Source: an uncultured Nitrospira sp. (GTDB lineage Bacteria; Nitrospirota; Nitrospiria; Nitrospirales; Nitrospiraceae). Taken from it: a stretch of DNA of 32,288 nt. The position numbers and the translations under genes are program-made. Shown piece by piece: positions 9,381 through 17,139 of the stretch. The notes below the pieces were generated by a model. It was given only the letters and a program-made list of their open reading frames with translations. It made no database searches and was not told where the DNA came from. The DNA lies in NCBI GenBank assembly GCA_902500705.1, contig CABVRR010000022.1:3194-35481 (forward strand), given 5' to 3'. Within the stretch, counting starts at the first letter, position 1; every line of letters begins with the position of its first letter.

Positions 9381-9527
9381 AGACGGCACTGTAGCACCAT
9401 AAGAATGGGAAACCAATACACCTGAAGTACTGGATGGCACTGCCAAGAGTCCCAATAGCACCTATTGTCATAGGCCATTTGCCCATAACACTCAAACTGA
9501 ACTTACGATATACCGATGGCTCTATTC

Positions 9528-9556
9528 TTGAAAGGTCGATGCCACCTTCATAGGAT
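9528..9556 (+). promoter_or_regulatory. Sigma70-type promoter for the YHS-like gene
   Basis: TTGAAA (9528-9533), a 17-base spacer and TAGGAT (9551-9556). The predicted start, near 9563, leaves a leader of about 20 bases before the ATG at 9582. Confidence 0.5.
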
Positions 9557-9581
9557 TGTGGCTCTAGTTAGCTAACCCACT

Positions 9582-9842
9582 ATGTATAGATTACTTCTCA
9601 TCGTTTTACTCTTGACCGTTCTCTATTTTTTGCTCCGTCAAATGTTTCGTGGATTCAATGCCCCGATTCGAGATAGCCGGGACAAATCAAAAAATGAAGA
9701 ACCCGATCACATGGTCGAAGATCCGGTGTGTCACACATTCGTTCCGAAGCAAATCGCTGTGATCGAAACGATTGGGGGACGCGAGTACTGTTTTTGTAGC
9801 CAAGAATGTGCTGTGAGGTTTCGGAGTGAGCACCCTGTATGA
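9582..9842 (+). CDS. Membrane-anchored YHS/TRASH-like metal-binding protein
   Basis: An 86-residue protein with one N-terminal transmembrane helix (about 3-19), a charged linker and a C-terminal metal-knuckle region: DPVCHTFVP (C50) then GGREYCFCSQEC (C70, C72, C76). The pattern matches the YHS/TRASH-like 'DPVC...YFCS..C...F' proteins thought to bind or sense heavy metals, and PP0621-type small proteins. It is expected to be membrane-anchored, but which side the knuckle faces cannot be told. The start is the only ATG before the helix. It converges with the lipoprotein gene at 9912-10226. Confidence 0.75.
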   Translation: MYRLLLIVLLLTVLYFLLRQMFRGFNAPIRDSRDKSKNEEPDHMVEDPVCHTFVPKQIAVIETIGGREYCFCSQECAVRFRSEHPV

Positions 9843-9911
9843 GGCGGGGTTAGAAACTGCGAAAAACTCGATTACGGAAGAAGAATACAGCTGTTTTGTG
9901 CACGCGGCTGG

Positions 9912-10226
9912 TTAACAACCTGAATACGTGTAGTCGGACAGCTTCTCCTCTTTGTCAAACTTGAGAGTGATTTGACATTGATTGGGGGAGAAGTTGAAGA
10001 ATGGAGGACCTGATTTTCCTCCGGCAATACGATAGTACGTCCACGTCTCTCCGCCAAAAAAACGAGAGGCTTTGCCGTCGGGAGTACCCCAATTCTTTTC
10101 AAACCAACCTTTATCCTTTCCCTGAAGCTCGGCCGGTTTCAACGATGTTTCTAGATAGGGATTCTTTCCCGAACAAGCTGGAAGGACAAGCAAGAAGAAC
10201 AGCAACCAGATGTACCGTTGCATCAT
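9912..10226 (-). CDS. Small BamE/SmpA-like lipoprotein
   Basis: A 104-residue lipoprotein with signal peptide and lipobox LPAC (C18). The mature part contains KGWFEKNWGTPD...ETWTYYRIAGGKSG and ends in a beta-rich segment with two cysteines. A 'G...V...WGxP......GxxxWxY' pattern is typical of small SmpA/OmlA (BamE-like) outer-membrane lipoproteins, so a similar fold is likely, but function is unassigned. GAGGAG at 10233-10238 is well placed for the tandem ATGs at 10226 and 10223. A strong promoter lies at 10269-10297 on the same strand. Confidence 0.8.
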   Translation of the reverse strand: MMQRYIWLLFFLLVLPACSGKNPYLETSLKPAELQGKDKGWFEKNWGTPDGKASRFFGGETWTYYRIAGGKSGPPFFNFSPNQCQITLKFDKEEKLSDYTYSGC

Positions 10227-10268
10227 AGCTATCTCCTCATAAGAACAATGGTCACTGTTAACCGGGAA

Positions 10269-10297
10269 ATCTTATCCCTCGCTCGAAAAACTGTCAA
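10269..10297 (-). promoter_or_regulatory. Sigma70-type promoter for the BamE-like lipoprotein
   Basis: On the minus strand, a consensus -35 TTGACA (10297-10292), a 17-base spacer and TAAGAT (10274-10269). It would start transcription near 10262, some 36 bases before the lipoprotein ATG. It is back to back with the transaldolase promoter. Confidence 0.65.
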
Positions 10298-10306
10298 ACT
10301 TTTGCG

Positions 10307-10329
10307 TCAACTTCTTGCAGTCAAGTTGA
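10307..10329. promoter_or_regulatory. Inverted repeat over the transaldolase -35
   Basis: TCAACTT (10307-10313) and AAGTTGA (10323-10329) form a perfect 7-bp inverted repeat with a 9-base centre that covers the -35 hexamer at 10315-10320. It could be an operator; the binding protein is unknown. Confidence 0.4.
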
Positions 10330-10343
10330 GTTCTCCATAAAAT
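10315..10343 (+). promoter_or_regulatory. Sigma70-type promoter for transaldolase
   Basis: TTGCAG (10315-10320), a 17-base spacer and TAAAAT (10338-10343). The expected start, near 10350, falls inside the palindrome at 10348-10363. Confidence 0.6.
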
Positions 10344-10347
10344 AACC

Positions 10348-10363
10348 GATACTTGTAAGTATC
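10348..10363. promoter_or_regulatory. Palindrome at the transaldolase transcription start
   Basis: GATACTT-GT-AAGTATC is a perfect 7-bp inverted repeat with a 2-base centre, positioned over the predicted transcription start. The tight centre is better suited to a dimeric repressor than to an RNA hairpin. Confidence 0.45.
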
Positions 10364-10397
10364 ATTCCATGATCTCTTCGCTAGGAAAGGGACTATC

Positions 10398-11045
10398 ATG
10401 AAAATTTATCTCGATACAGCCAATGTCAAGGAAATCCATGAGGCTGCAAGCTTCGGATTGCTCGACGGTGTCACGACAAATCCCTCTTTGGTCGTCAAGG
10501 AAGGCCGAAGCTTCAGGGAAATGCTTCAAGAGGTCTGCAAGATCGTGGACGGGCCGATCAGCGCCGAGGTCGTGAGCGTGGAAGCGGACGCCATGGTGAA
10601 GGAAGGCAAAGAGCTCGCCAAAATCCATAAGAACATCGTGGTCAAATGTCCGCTGATCCCCGAAGGGCTGAAAGCCACGAAGCGGTTGGCTGCCGAAGGA
10701 ATCAGGGTGAACGTGACCCTCTGCTTCTCGCCCACGCAGGCGCTGCTGGCCGCCAAAGCCGGTGCCTGGTGCGTTTCTCCTTTTATCGGACGGCTCGACG
10801 ATATCAGTTCATCTGGAATGGAACTCATTCGTCAAATTCTGACCATCTATAAAAACTATGATTACAAGACCTTAGTGTTAGTGGCTAGTGTCCGTCATCC
10901 ACAGCACGTCGTCGAGGCGGCCTTGGCAGGTGGTCACATCTGCACGATGCCCTACGGCATCTTTCAAGCCCTCTTCAAACACCCGTTGACCGATGCCGGA
11001 CTCAAAAAGTTTATGGATGACTGGAAGGCGAAAGGGCAGCAATAG
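10398..11045 (+). CDS. tal: Small transaldolase / fructose-6-phosphate aldolase family
   Basis: A 215-residue protein of the short TalC/FSA branch of transaldolases, which transfers dihydroxyacetone units in the non-oxidative pentose phosphate pathway. It opens [10 protein letters not shown] with DGVTTNPSL near 23-31, and the Schiff-base lysine is K83 in VVKCPL. Later landmarks are [23 protein letters not shown] and the C-terminal [12 protein letters not shown]. The sequence does not settle whether it acts as transaldolase or F6P aldolase; this clade is usually annotated as transaldolase. AGGAAAGGGA sits just upstream of the start. It is monocistronic, with its own promoter at 10315-10343 and a hairpin after the stop. 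Confidence 0.92.
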   Translation: MKIYLDTANVKEIHEAASFGLLDGVTTNPSLVVKEGRSFREMLQEVCKIVDGPISAEVVSVEADAMVKEGKELAKIHKNIVVKCPLIPEGLKATKRLAAEGIRVNVTLCFSPTQALLAAKAGAWCVSPFIGRLDDISSSGMELIRQILTIYKNYDYKTLVLVASVRHPQHVVEAALAGGHICTMPYGIFQALFKHPLTDAGLKKFMDDWKAKGQQ

Positions 11046-11056
11046 AGTTTTCTCTC

Positions 11057-11099
11057 GACTGGGGTGAGCTCCATGCTCGCGCGGATGTCCACCCCAGTC
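11057..11099. terminator. Hairpin between convergent tal and the uracil-DNA glycosylase gene
   Basis: GACTGGGGTG (11057-11066) and CACCCCAGTC (11090-11099) form a perfect 10-bp stem with a 23-base loop, 12 bases after the tal stop. It lies between convergent genes, so it may end transcription in both directions. Neither side has a T-run, so intrinsic termination is uncertain. Confidence 0.45.
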
Positions 11100-11160
11100 A
11101 ATAGCTGCTCCTCTCATAAGGCCCGCCAATAAGAGGAATGCCTATCAGCCCTCCCTTGAG

Positions 11161-11847
11161 CTATGCACGCTCAATTTCTTTTTTAGCCCGCCGAAACACC
11201 GTGTGAAACATCGCTCGCGTCAATTTCCCGGTAAACGTGTTTTGTTGGCTGGGGTGATAGGAGCCCAGTAGTGTCACGCCCCAGGACAAACGATAGGCGA
11301 CATTATGTCCAAATTTAGGGACCGGTACCGGCATGACACAACCCTGGGCTCGGCAGGTCTTGAGGTAATGATCAAAGGCAATCTTACCTAACGCAATAAC
11401 CACGCGATAATTCTTGAGCAGGGAAACCTCTTCACGCAAGAATCGGCTGCAGCGTTCAAACTCATCGGGCGCCGGTTTGTTCTCCGGCGGCGCGCATCGG
11501 ACGGTCGCTCCGATGTAGCAATCGGTTAATACAAGCCCATCATCCCTATGTTGCGACACAGCCTGATTAGCAAAGCCGTACCGGTACAGGGCTTCATACA
11601 GCCAGTCTCCACTCCGATCTCCAGTGAAGACACGCCCCGTCCGATTCCCTCCATGAGCTGCAGGAGCCAGCCCAAGCACATAGAGTCGAGCCTGATCGTC
11701 TCCGAAACCGGGAACCGGTCGTCCCCAGTAGACCCAGTCACGATATTGTTTCCGTTTCTGCTGCGCAATCGCCTGCCGATAGACGACCAGCCGAGGACAA
11801 ACTGTGCAGTCGGTGATAGTCTTGTTCAACACCGTCAGTGCGTGCAT
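11161..11847 (-). CDS. Family 5 uracil-DNA glycosylase (UDGb type)
   Basis: A 228-residue iron-sulphur DNA repair glycosylase. Four cysteines suited to a 4Fe-4S cluster are visible: C14 and C17 (CTVC), C118 (RCAPPENKPAP) and C133. Motif 1 is GLAPAAHGGNRTGR (59 onwards), which has alanine rather than the usual catalytic Asp/Asn, as in family 5 UDGb enzymes. The second catalytic motif is GSYHPSQQNTFTGKLT near the C terminus. It is expected to remove uracil, and probably other deaminated bases, from DNA. Divergent from the lytic transglycosylase gene; no strong ribosome binding site is seen. Confidence 0.9.
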   Translation of the reverse strand: MHALTVLNKTITDCTVCPRLVVYRQAIAQQKRKQYRDWVYWGRPVPGFGDDQARLYVLGLAPAAHGGNRTGRVFTGDRSGDWLYEALYRYGFANQAVSQHRDDGLVLTDCYIGATVRCAPPENKPAPDEFERCSRFLREEVSLLKNYRVVIALGKIAFDHYLKTCRAQGCVMPVPVPKFGHNVAYRLSWGVTLLGSYHPSQQNTFTGKLTRAMFHTVFRRAKKEIERA

Positions 11848-11886
11848 ATGCGCGGCAGTGTAACACGAACGAGAACCCTATTCTGC

Positions 11887-11915
11887 TTGCCGGTGTTTCG
11901 ATGAGCTGCTAGCAT
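11887..11915 (+). promoter_or_regulatory. Sigma70-type promoter for the lytic transglycosylase gene
   Basis: TTGCCG (11887-11892), a 17-base spacer and TAGCAT (11910-11915), about 50 bases upstream of the ATG at 11968. Confidence 0.45.
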
Positions 11916-11967
11916 AACTTCGCGTTTTATGATGGCTTGTGTCGGGAGGCCATAGAGGAGTTCGCGA

Positions 11968-13017
11968 ATGATTATCCGTGTCATGCAGTCCTTGTTTTCG
12001 GTAGTCGGAATCGGTTGCGTAATCCTGTCATTGTGTCCACCGGCTCTCGCCGCACCGGAAACAGGGGATACTGGCGTTCACAAATCAGAGGTGGAGAAGG
12101 ATCTCCTCATACCAGATCTCCTGGATTCGCAAGCCGAACCGGAAGACCGTCTGGTCATTTTGCCAGAAATCAAACGCGAGGGAGAACGGTTCTTTCTGAG
12201 TTCCTTCAAGCTGCCCGACAAGATCACCTTCGCAGGAGTGCCGGTTCCCCTGGATAACTGGCAAGTGCGAGAGCGGATTGAATATGAATTCTACCAATTT
12301 CTTGAAGATCAGGGTGAAAGCATCGTCCTTGCCAAGCGAACCGGACGTTGCTTCCCTCCTGCGGAAAAACAGCTGGCCGACACCGGCTTGCCGGATGATC
12401 TCAAGTACATGTTGCTGGTCGAGAGCAAGTGCATTGCAGCTGCCTACTCCAAGGCGAAAGCCTCTGGTCCTTGGCAATTTATTCCCTCCACCGGACGCCG
12501 CTACCGGCTCAAGAGCGATGCCGTCCGAGACGAACGACGAAATCTTGAAATGTCCACCGAAGCCGCGGTGAAATACCTCAAGTACCTGAAAGACTTTCAG
12601 GAGAATGATTGGTTTTTGGCGATGGCCTCCTACAATGCCGGTGAGGAGAGAATCCGCAAGTTGCTCAAGGAACAAAAAATTACCGACTATTGGAAGATGC
12701 ATGGCCCACGCGAGACCATGCGCTACGTCCCTCGTATCATCGCCGCGAAAGAAATCTACTCGCAGCCGGAGAAGTATCTTGGGCTGACTAAAAAAGACCT
12801 CTATATGCCGCTGGAGACCGAAACCATCACCGTGAATGTCAAAGAGTCTCAGCGCGCACTGACCTCGATTGCAGAGGAATTCGGCAGCTACCTACTGGAG
12901 GTCAAGATGCTGAATCCTGAATTTAAAAAGGATATACTCCCGCGTGGAACCTACCGCATCCGAGTTCCTCGTCAGACATGTCCCAATCGGTGCTTCAAAC
13001 AAGACATGACCCCGTAG
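11968..13017 (+). CDS. MltD-like membrane-bound lytic transglycosylase
   Basis: A 349-residue protein with an N-terminal signal peptide (hydrophobic to about 27, ending ALAAP) and an SLT goose-lysozyme-like domain near 140-260. The catalytic glutamate is E152 in LLVESKCIAAAYSKAKASG, followed by GPWQFIPSTGRRY and MASYNAGEERI, as in MltD. The C-terminal part (TITVNVKE...LNPEFKKDILPRGTYRIRVP) resembles the LysM-like tail of MltD proteins. It should cleave peptidoglycan in the periplasm. GAGGAG at 11955-11960 is seven bases from the start. Its 3' end is very close to, or overlaps, the glycerate kinase gene. Confidence 0.9.
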   Translation: MIIRVMQSLFSVVGIGCVILSLCPPALAAPETGDTGVHKSEVEKDLLIPDLLDSQAEPEDRLVILPEIKREGERFFLSSFKLPDKITFAGVPVPLDNWQVRERIEYEFYQFLEDQGESIVLAKRTGRCFPPAEKQLADTGLPDDLKYMLLVESKCIAAAYSKAKASGPWQFIPSTGRRYRLKSDAVRDERRNLEMSTEAAVKYLKYLKDFQENDWFLAMASYNAGEERIRKLLKEQKITDYWKMHGPRETMRYVPRIIAAKEIYSQPEKYLGLTKKDLYMPLETETITVNVKESQRALTSIAEEFGSYLLEVKMLNPEFKKDILPRGTYRIRVPRQTCPNRCFKQDMTP

Positions 13018-13028
13018 CGTACGCGTCT

Positions 13029-14366
13029 ATGCCGCTTCGTCTTCCCTCTTCACCTGCACGACTGCTACTCAAAAAGCTGATCACTGCGGGGCTGGCCGCA
13101 GCCGATCCCTACCACGCCTTGCTCAAGCACGTTACGTTTGATCACCATTCCCTGAATGTGGGCCGCCGTGTTTACAATCTTTCATCTGTTGATCGCATTC
13201 TCGCCGTCGGCGCAGGCAAGGCATCGGCCAGAATGGCGCAGGCACTAGAAGCAGCGCTGGGTACACGGTTGGAAGACGGTCTTGTCATCGTAAAGGCCGA
13301 CCACACACTCGCGACCAAACGGATCGCCGTGCTCGAAGCCGGTCACCCTATTCCCGACCGCGCAGGTCTTCTCGCAACTCAACGGCTTCTGCGTCTGACA
13401 CACCCATTGACGTCTCGCGATCTGCTGATCGTTCTGTTGTCCGGAGGCGCCTCGAGCCTGCTCCCTGCTCCGGTCCCTGGGGTGACACTGACTGATAAGC
13501 AGCGCACAACGAGATTGCTGCTCCGTAGCGGTGCAACGATTAACGATATCAATATCGTGCGAAAGCACTTATCCTTGATCAAAGGCGGCGGACTGGCCAG
13601 ATCCACTCAAGCAAAGATTGTGACGCTTCTCCTCTCGGATGTCATAGGTGATGACCTGGGGTCCATCGGCTCAGGGCCAACAGCAGCCGATCCTTCTACG
13701 TTTGCGGATGCCATACGAGTATTGCAACGACATAAAAGCTGGCAGACCGTGCCTACGGCCGTACGTCGTTACTTACATCAAGGCCAAAGCGGGAATAGCC
13801 CCGAAACCCTGAAGCCTGGTTCACGACGGTTGCGCTCCGTGCAACATCACATCATCGGTAACAACCGAATCATGCTGGAAGCCGTCGTGCGCGCCGCACA
13901 ACGGGCAGGCCTTCATACCAAGTTTATCGCTCGCCCTATCACGGGAGAAGCGCGCGTCGCCTCAAAACGGTTGACGGACCTGGCCAAGACCATGACAGAG
14001 GGCCGTGGGGGCATGCGTCGTCCATGCTGCATCGTGGCGGGGGGCGAGACCACAGTAACCGTGACAGGCTCTGGGAAAGGTGGTCGCGCTCAGGAATTTG
14101 CGGTCTCTGCGGCGTTGGAGATTGCCGGCCTTCCCAACACATGGGTCGCAGCACTGGGGACCGATGGAACCGACGGACCCACGGATACAGCAGGGGCAAT
14201 TGTCAGCGGAGGCACTGTCGCGCGAGCGAAGAAACTCGGTATTGACCTCAGTGCTTCCGTACATCAACACAATACCTACCCTGCATTAAAAGCGTTAGGG
14301 TGCCATATCCATACCGGTCCTACCGGAACAAACGTCAATGACCTTTACCTCGTCCTCTCGCTCTAG
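13029..14366 (+). CDS. Glycerate 2-kinase (GckA/TtuD, MOFRL type)
   Basis: DUF4147-MOFRL family kinase that phosphorylates glycerate, in this family giving 2-phosphoglycerate. Visible motifs are AVGAGKASARMAQALE, LIVLLSGGASSLLPAP, NIVRKHLSLIKGGGLA, LSDVIGDDLGSIGSGPTAADP, and the C-terminal MOFRL part with GTDGTDGPTDTAGAIVSG. Length is about 445 residues from the ATG at 13029; an in-frame ATG at 12978 would overlap the upstream gene by 40 bases. Neither has a clear ribosome binding site, so the start is unsettled. The next gene begins 15 bases after the stop, suggesting one transcription unit. A role in glyoxylate/glycolate salvage is plausible. Confidence 0.9.
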   Translation: MPLRLPSSPARLLLKKLITAGLAAADPYHALLKHVTFDHHSLNVGRRVYNLSSVDRILAVGAGKASARMAQALEAALGTRLEDGLVIVKADHTLATKRIAVLEAGHPIPDRAGLLATQRLLRLTHPLTSRDLLIVLLSGGASSLLPAPVPGVTLTDKQRTTRLLLRSGATINDINIVRKHLSLIKGGGLARSTQAKIVTLLLSDVIGDDLGSIGSGPTAADPSTFADAIRVLQRHKSWQTVPTAVRRYLHQGQSGNSPETLKPGSRRLRSVQHHIIGNNRIMLEAVVRAAQRAGLHTKFIARPITGEARVASKRLTDLAKTMTEGRGGMRRPCCIVAGGETTVTVTGSGKGGRAQEFAVSAALEIAGLPNTWVAALGTDGTDGPTDTAGAIVSGGTVARAKKLGIDLSASVHQHNTYPALKALGCHIHTGPTGTNVNDLYLVLSL

Positions 14367-14381
14367 CTACTATGCCGATGT

Positions 14382-17003
14382 ATGACACGTCCCGTTATTC
14401 TTCCGCTGGCTCAGTGTCACGACGTCGCTCTCGTGGGGGGAAAGGCGATCGGGCTCGCCCAGCTCATTGCAGCCGGATTCTCCGTCCCTCAGGGGATCTG
14501 CATCACGACAGAAGCCTATGCCCAATGCCTGTATGCAGCAAAGATTATTGAGGATACTCAGTGGCATAAGGTCTGCTCATTATCAGGAGACGAGCGTGCG
14601 TCGGCGTTAACCGACTGTCGCGATCGCATCAGGCAGGGAGGGACATCCCAACTCGCCGCGCAATGGCGGACGGCACTCCACACGCTTGGTCGACCAGCAA
14701 CCGAGCGCTGGGCCATCCGATCATCAGCCACCAACGAGGATACCGCCCACACCAGTTTCGCCGGGCTCTACCGTACCCATCTCGGCATTGCGTTTTCAGA
14801 GATTGATGGAGCAATCCGAGACCTCTGGGCCTCGCTGTGGGAAGAACGCGTGGTGAGCTACTCCCCTTACCAGAGCCGCCGAACCGCCCCGAGAATGGCC
14901 GTGGTGATCCAGCCGATGATCCGTGCGCAGGCAGCAGGAGTAGCCTATTCTATTCATCCCGTCACCGGACGGAGCAATCAGGTAACGATCAATGCCGTGC
15001 CTGGACTCGCGGCGCCGCTGGTTGACGGCACGGTCGCACCGGATCAGTACATCGTGGACATGGCCGACGAAGGACGTCCGATGTGGGTTCGTCGACGCAC
15101 GCTTGTTCCTAAGTCTGAACGCCTCGTGGTGTCTCAGGCAGGTCTACGCATTGATCCGTTGGATGACGCGACGACGCTCCAATCTGTGCTGACCGATGTT
15201 CAACTTTTTTCCCTGGCACAGACGGCCAAACAGATTGAACAGGCCTTCGGACACCCGATCGATCTCGAATGGGCGTTTGATGCTGAGCGGCTGTGGCTCC
15301 TCCAAGCCCGGCCGATTACGGTCGTACGTCCTTCCTCCAAGCTGACGAACGAGGACTGCGAGTGGTCGCGCACGAACTTCAAAGAAACCTTGCCCGAACT
15401 GCCTAGCCTATTGAGCCTCTCATTTCTTGAACAATTCATGGAACGCTACATCCTCTCGTACTATCGAAGACTGGGATGTCGTATCCCCGATGGGTTGACA
15501 TCGGTCCGCATCCTGAAAGGACGTCCGTACTTGAACCTGACCCTCTTCCACATCTTGGTGGCCCAACTTCGTGGCGACCCCTCGTTGAACGCCGAACAGA
15601 TGGGTGGCGAGTCTCCACAAGCAGTTCCTCAGGTACAACCGCTCAACGGGATGGCGTTCGTTCGAGCCGGATGGATGATGTGGAAAGAGATGCGCCGAGT
15701 GGAACGGTCCGGGCCACGAGTATTTCAGGAAATGAAGCAGCTGGCGACAACCTACCGTCGCGAGCACATCATGCATTTGTCGATGGAAGCACTCGTACCG
15801 GAGCTCGACAAACTTGGTCCCTGGTTAGAGGGCCGTGAGGTCACATTCGGCATCGCCGGTGGAGTCGGACAAGGTCTTCAGATCTTCAACCAATTGCTGC
15901 CTCGGTGGCTCGGACCAGACTGGAGAGGTGTGCTGAATGCCGCTCTCCAAGGACAAGGGACCGTCATCAGCGCACAACAGATTCTCCGTCTTGCCGAACT
16001 GACGGACATCGCCCGAGATGAACCGACAGCCGGCAGCTTTCTGACATCAGAACCATGGGAGCCATCGCTGTTTCGTGCGGCACTCATCGGTACGAAATTC
16101 CTGCAGGCTTTCGATCGGTACTTAACGGACTATGGTCATCGCGCAGTCGGTGAATCAGACGTGATGTCCCCGCGCCTTGCCGATAACCCCGAATCCATTC
16201 TGGCCATCTTGCGCCTACAATTCTTTTCCGCCTCCCCTTCGCAGTCAGACATTCTCTTGCGCCAGAATAGCGCCAGAACAGCGGCATTGGCTCAGGTCAA
16301 ACAACGCATCGGCTGGCGTTTTCACAGATGGATCATCTTTTTGTGGTGCTATCACAGGCTCTGTCGCTTCTTCGCGCTCCGCGAAGCCAATCGACACCAT
16401 TTGATGTATTACTCGATGGCCATCCGCACTCTGTTGCTGCGCCTTGGAGAACTGCTCGTCGAGCGAGGACTGCTTCAACGCGTGGATGATATCTTTTTTT
16501 TAACCATCAGCGACCGAGCCGACCTCTTAGCCGGTCACACGCAGGACTGGAAGGTTGTGATCAATGCCCGAAGAACCGAGTGGGAATGCCACACAGCGAT
16601 CGCGGTGCCCGACACGATCCGCGACTGGGAAACTGCGAGTGAACAAGCCATGGCATCCCACAAATCTGACGTCAACAGCATCCTATCTGGTACGCCGATC
16701 AGCGTCGGAACCGTCACAGGTCCGGTTCGGACAGTCCGCTCAATGGCGGATTGGGGCAAGGTCATGCCGGGAGAAATTCTGGTGGTTGCGGTGATTGATC
16801 CTGGGTTGGCTCCTCTCTTCGGTCTTGCCGGAGGGTTGATCGCAGAAATGGGCGGCACCCTGTCTCACGGAGCCATCATTGCTCGCGAATATGGACTACC
16901 CACCATCGCCAATGTTGAAGGTGCCATGGCACGACTCACTGACGGGCAGTGCATTACCGTAGATGCTGAGGCAGGGACCATTCGCCTAGAGCCGTTTCCA
17001 TAG
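14382..17003 (+). CDS. Phosphohistidine phosphotransferase, PEP-synthase/rifampin-phosphotransferase-like
   Basis: An 873-residue protein in three parts. Residues 1 to about 310 are a PEP-synthase/PPDK-type ATP-grasp domain (VGGKAIGLAQLIAAGFSVPQG, RSSATNEDTAHTSFAGLY, EWAFDAERLWLLQARPIT). A long central helical region of unknown specificity has YGHRAVGESDV and EDIFFLT-like (VDDIFFLT) segments reminiscent of the rifampin-binding domain. The C-terminal swivelling domain has its catalytic histidine at H829 in GGTLSHGAIIAREYGLPT. The PEP/pyruvate TIM barrel of true PEP synthase is missing. Length and order match rifampin phosphotransferases, whose histidine lies near residue 825. The ATP-to-histidine chemistry is well supported; the acceptor is unknown. 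It follows glycerate kinase by 15 bases. Confidence 0.85.
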   Translation: MTRPVILPLAQCHDVALVGGKAIGLAQLIAAGFSVPQGICITTEAYAQCLYAAKIIEDTQWHKVCSLSGDERASALTDCRDRIRQGGTSQLAAQWRTALHTLGRPATERWAIRSSATNEDTAHTSFAGLYRTHLGIAFSEIDGAIRDLWASLWEERVVSYSPYQSRRTAPRMAVVIQPMIRAQAAGVAYSIHPVTGRSNQVTINAVPGLAAPLVDGTVAPDQYIVDMADEGRPMWVRRRTLVPKSERLVVSQAGLRIDPLDDATTLQSVLTDVQLFSLAQTAKQIEQAFGHPIDLEWAFDAERLWLLQARPITVVRPSSKLTNEDCEWSRTNFKETLPELPSLLSLSFLEQFMERYILSYYRRLGCRIPDGLTSVRILKGRPYLNLTLFHILVAQLRGDPSLNAEQMGGESPQAVPQVQPLNGMAFVRAGWMMWKEMRRVERSGPRVFQEMKQLATTYRREHIMHLSMEALVPELDKLGPWLEGREVTFGIAGGVGQGLQIFNQLLPRWLGPDWRGVLNAALQGQGTVISAQQILRLAELTDIARDEPTAGSFLTSEPWEPSLFRAALIGTKFLQAFDRYLTDYGHRAVGESDVMSPRLADNPESILAILRLQFFSASPSQSDILLRQNSARTAALAQVKQRIGWRFHRWIIFLWCYHRLCRFFALREANRHHLMYYSMAIRTLLLRLGELLVERGLLQRVDDIFFLTISDRADLLAGHTQDWKVVINARRTEWECHTAIAVPDTIRDWETASEQAMASHKSDVNSILSGTPISVGTVTGPVRTVRSMADWGKVMPGEILVVAVIDPGLAPLFGLAGGLIAEMGGTLSHGAIIAREYGLPTIANVEGAMARLTDGQCITVDAEAGTIRLEPFP

Positions 17004-17046
17004 TAAGAGAAGAAATAGAGCTGATCGATTGGGGCCTTCTGCGATC

Positions 17047-17075
17047 TTGACCTTTTTCAATCCCTTGCGTAGTCT
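17047..17075 (+). promoter_or_regulatory. Sigma70-type promoter for rmuC
   Basis: TTGACC (17047-17052), a 17-base spacer and TAGTCT (17070-17075) in the 136-base gap before rmuC; the leader would be about 60 bases. Confidence 0.45.
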
Positions 17076-17139
17076 GCCTTTTATTACATCTTTTTCACAC
17101 TACATATGGCAGGGCTTGCTCGGCCAGTCTTTTAACTAA

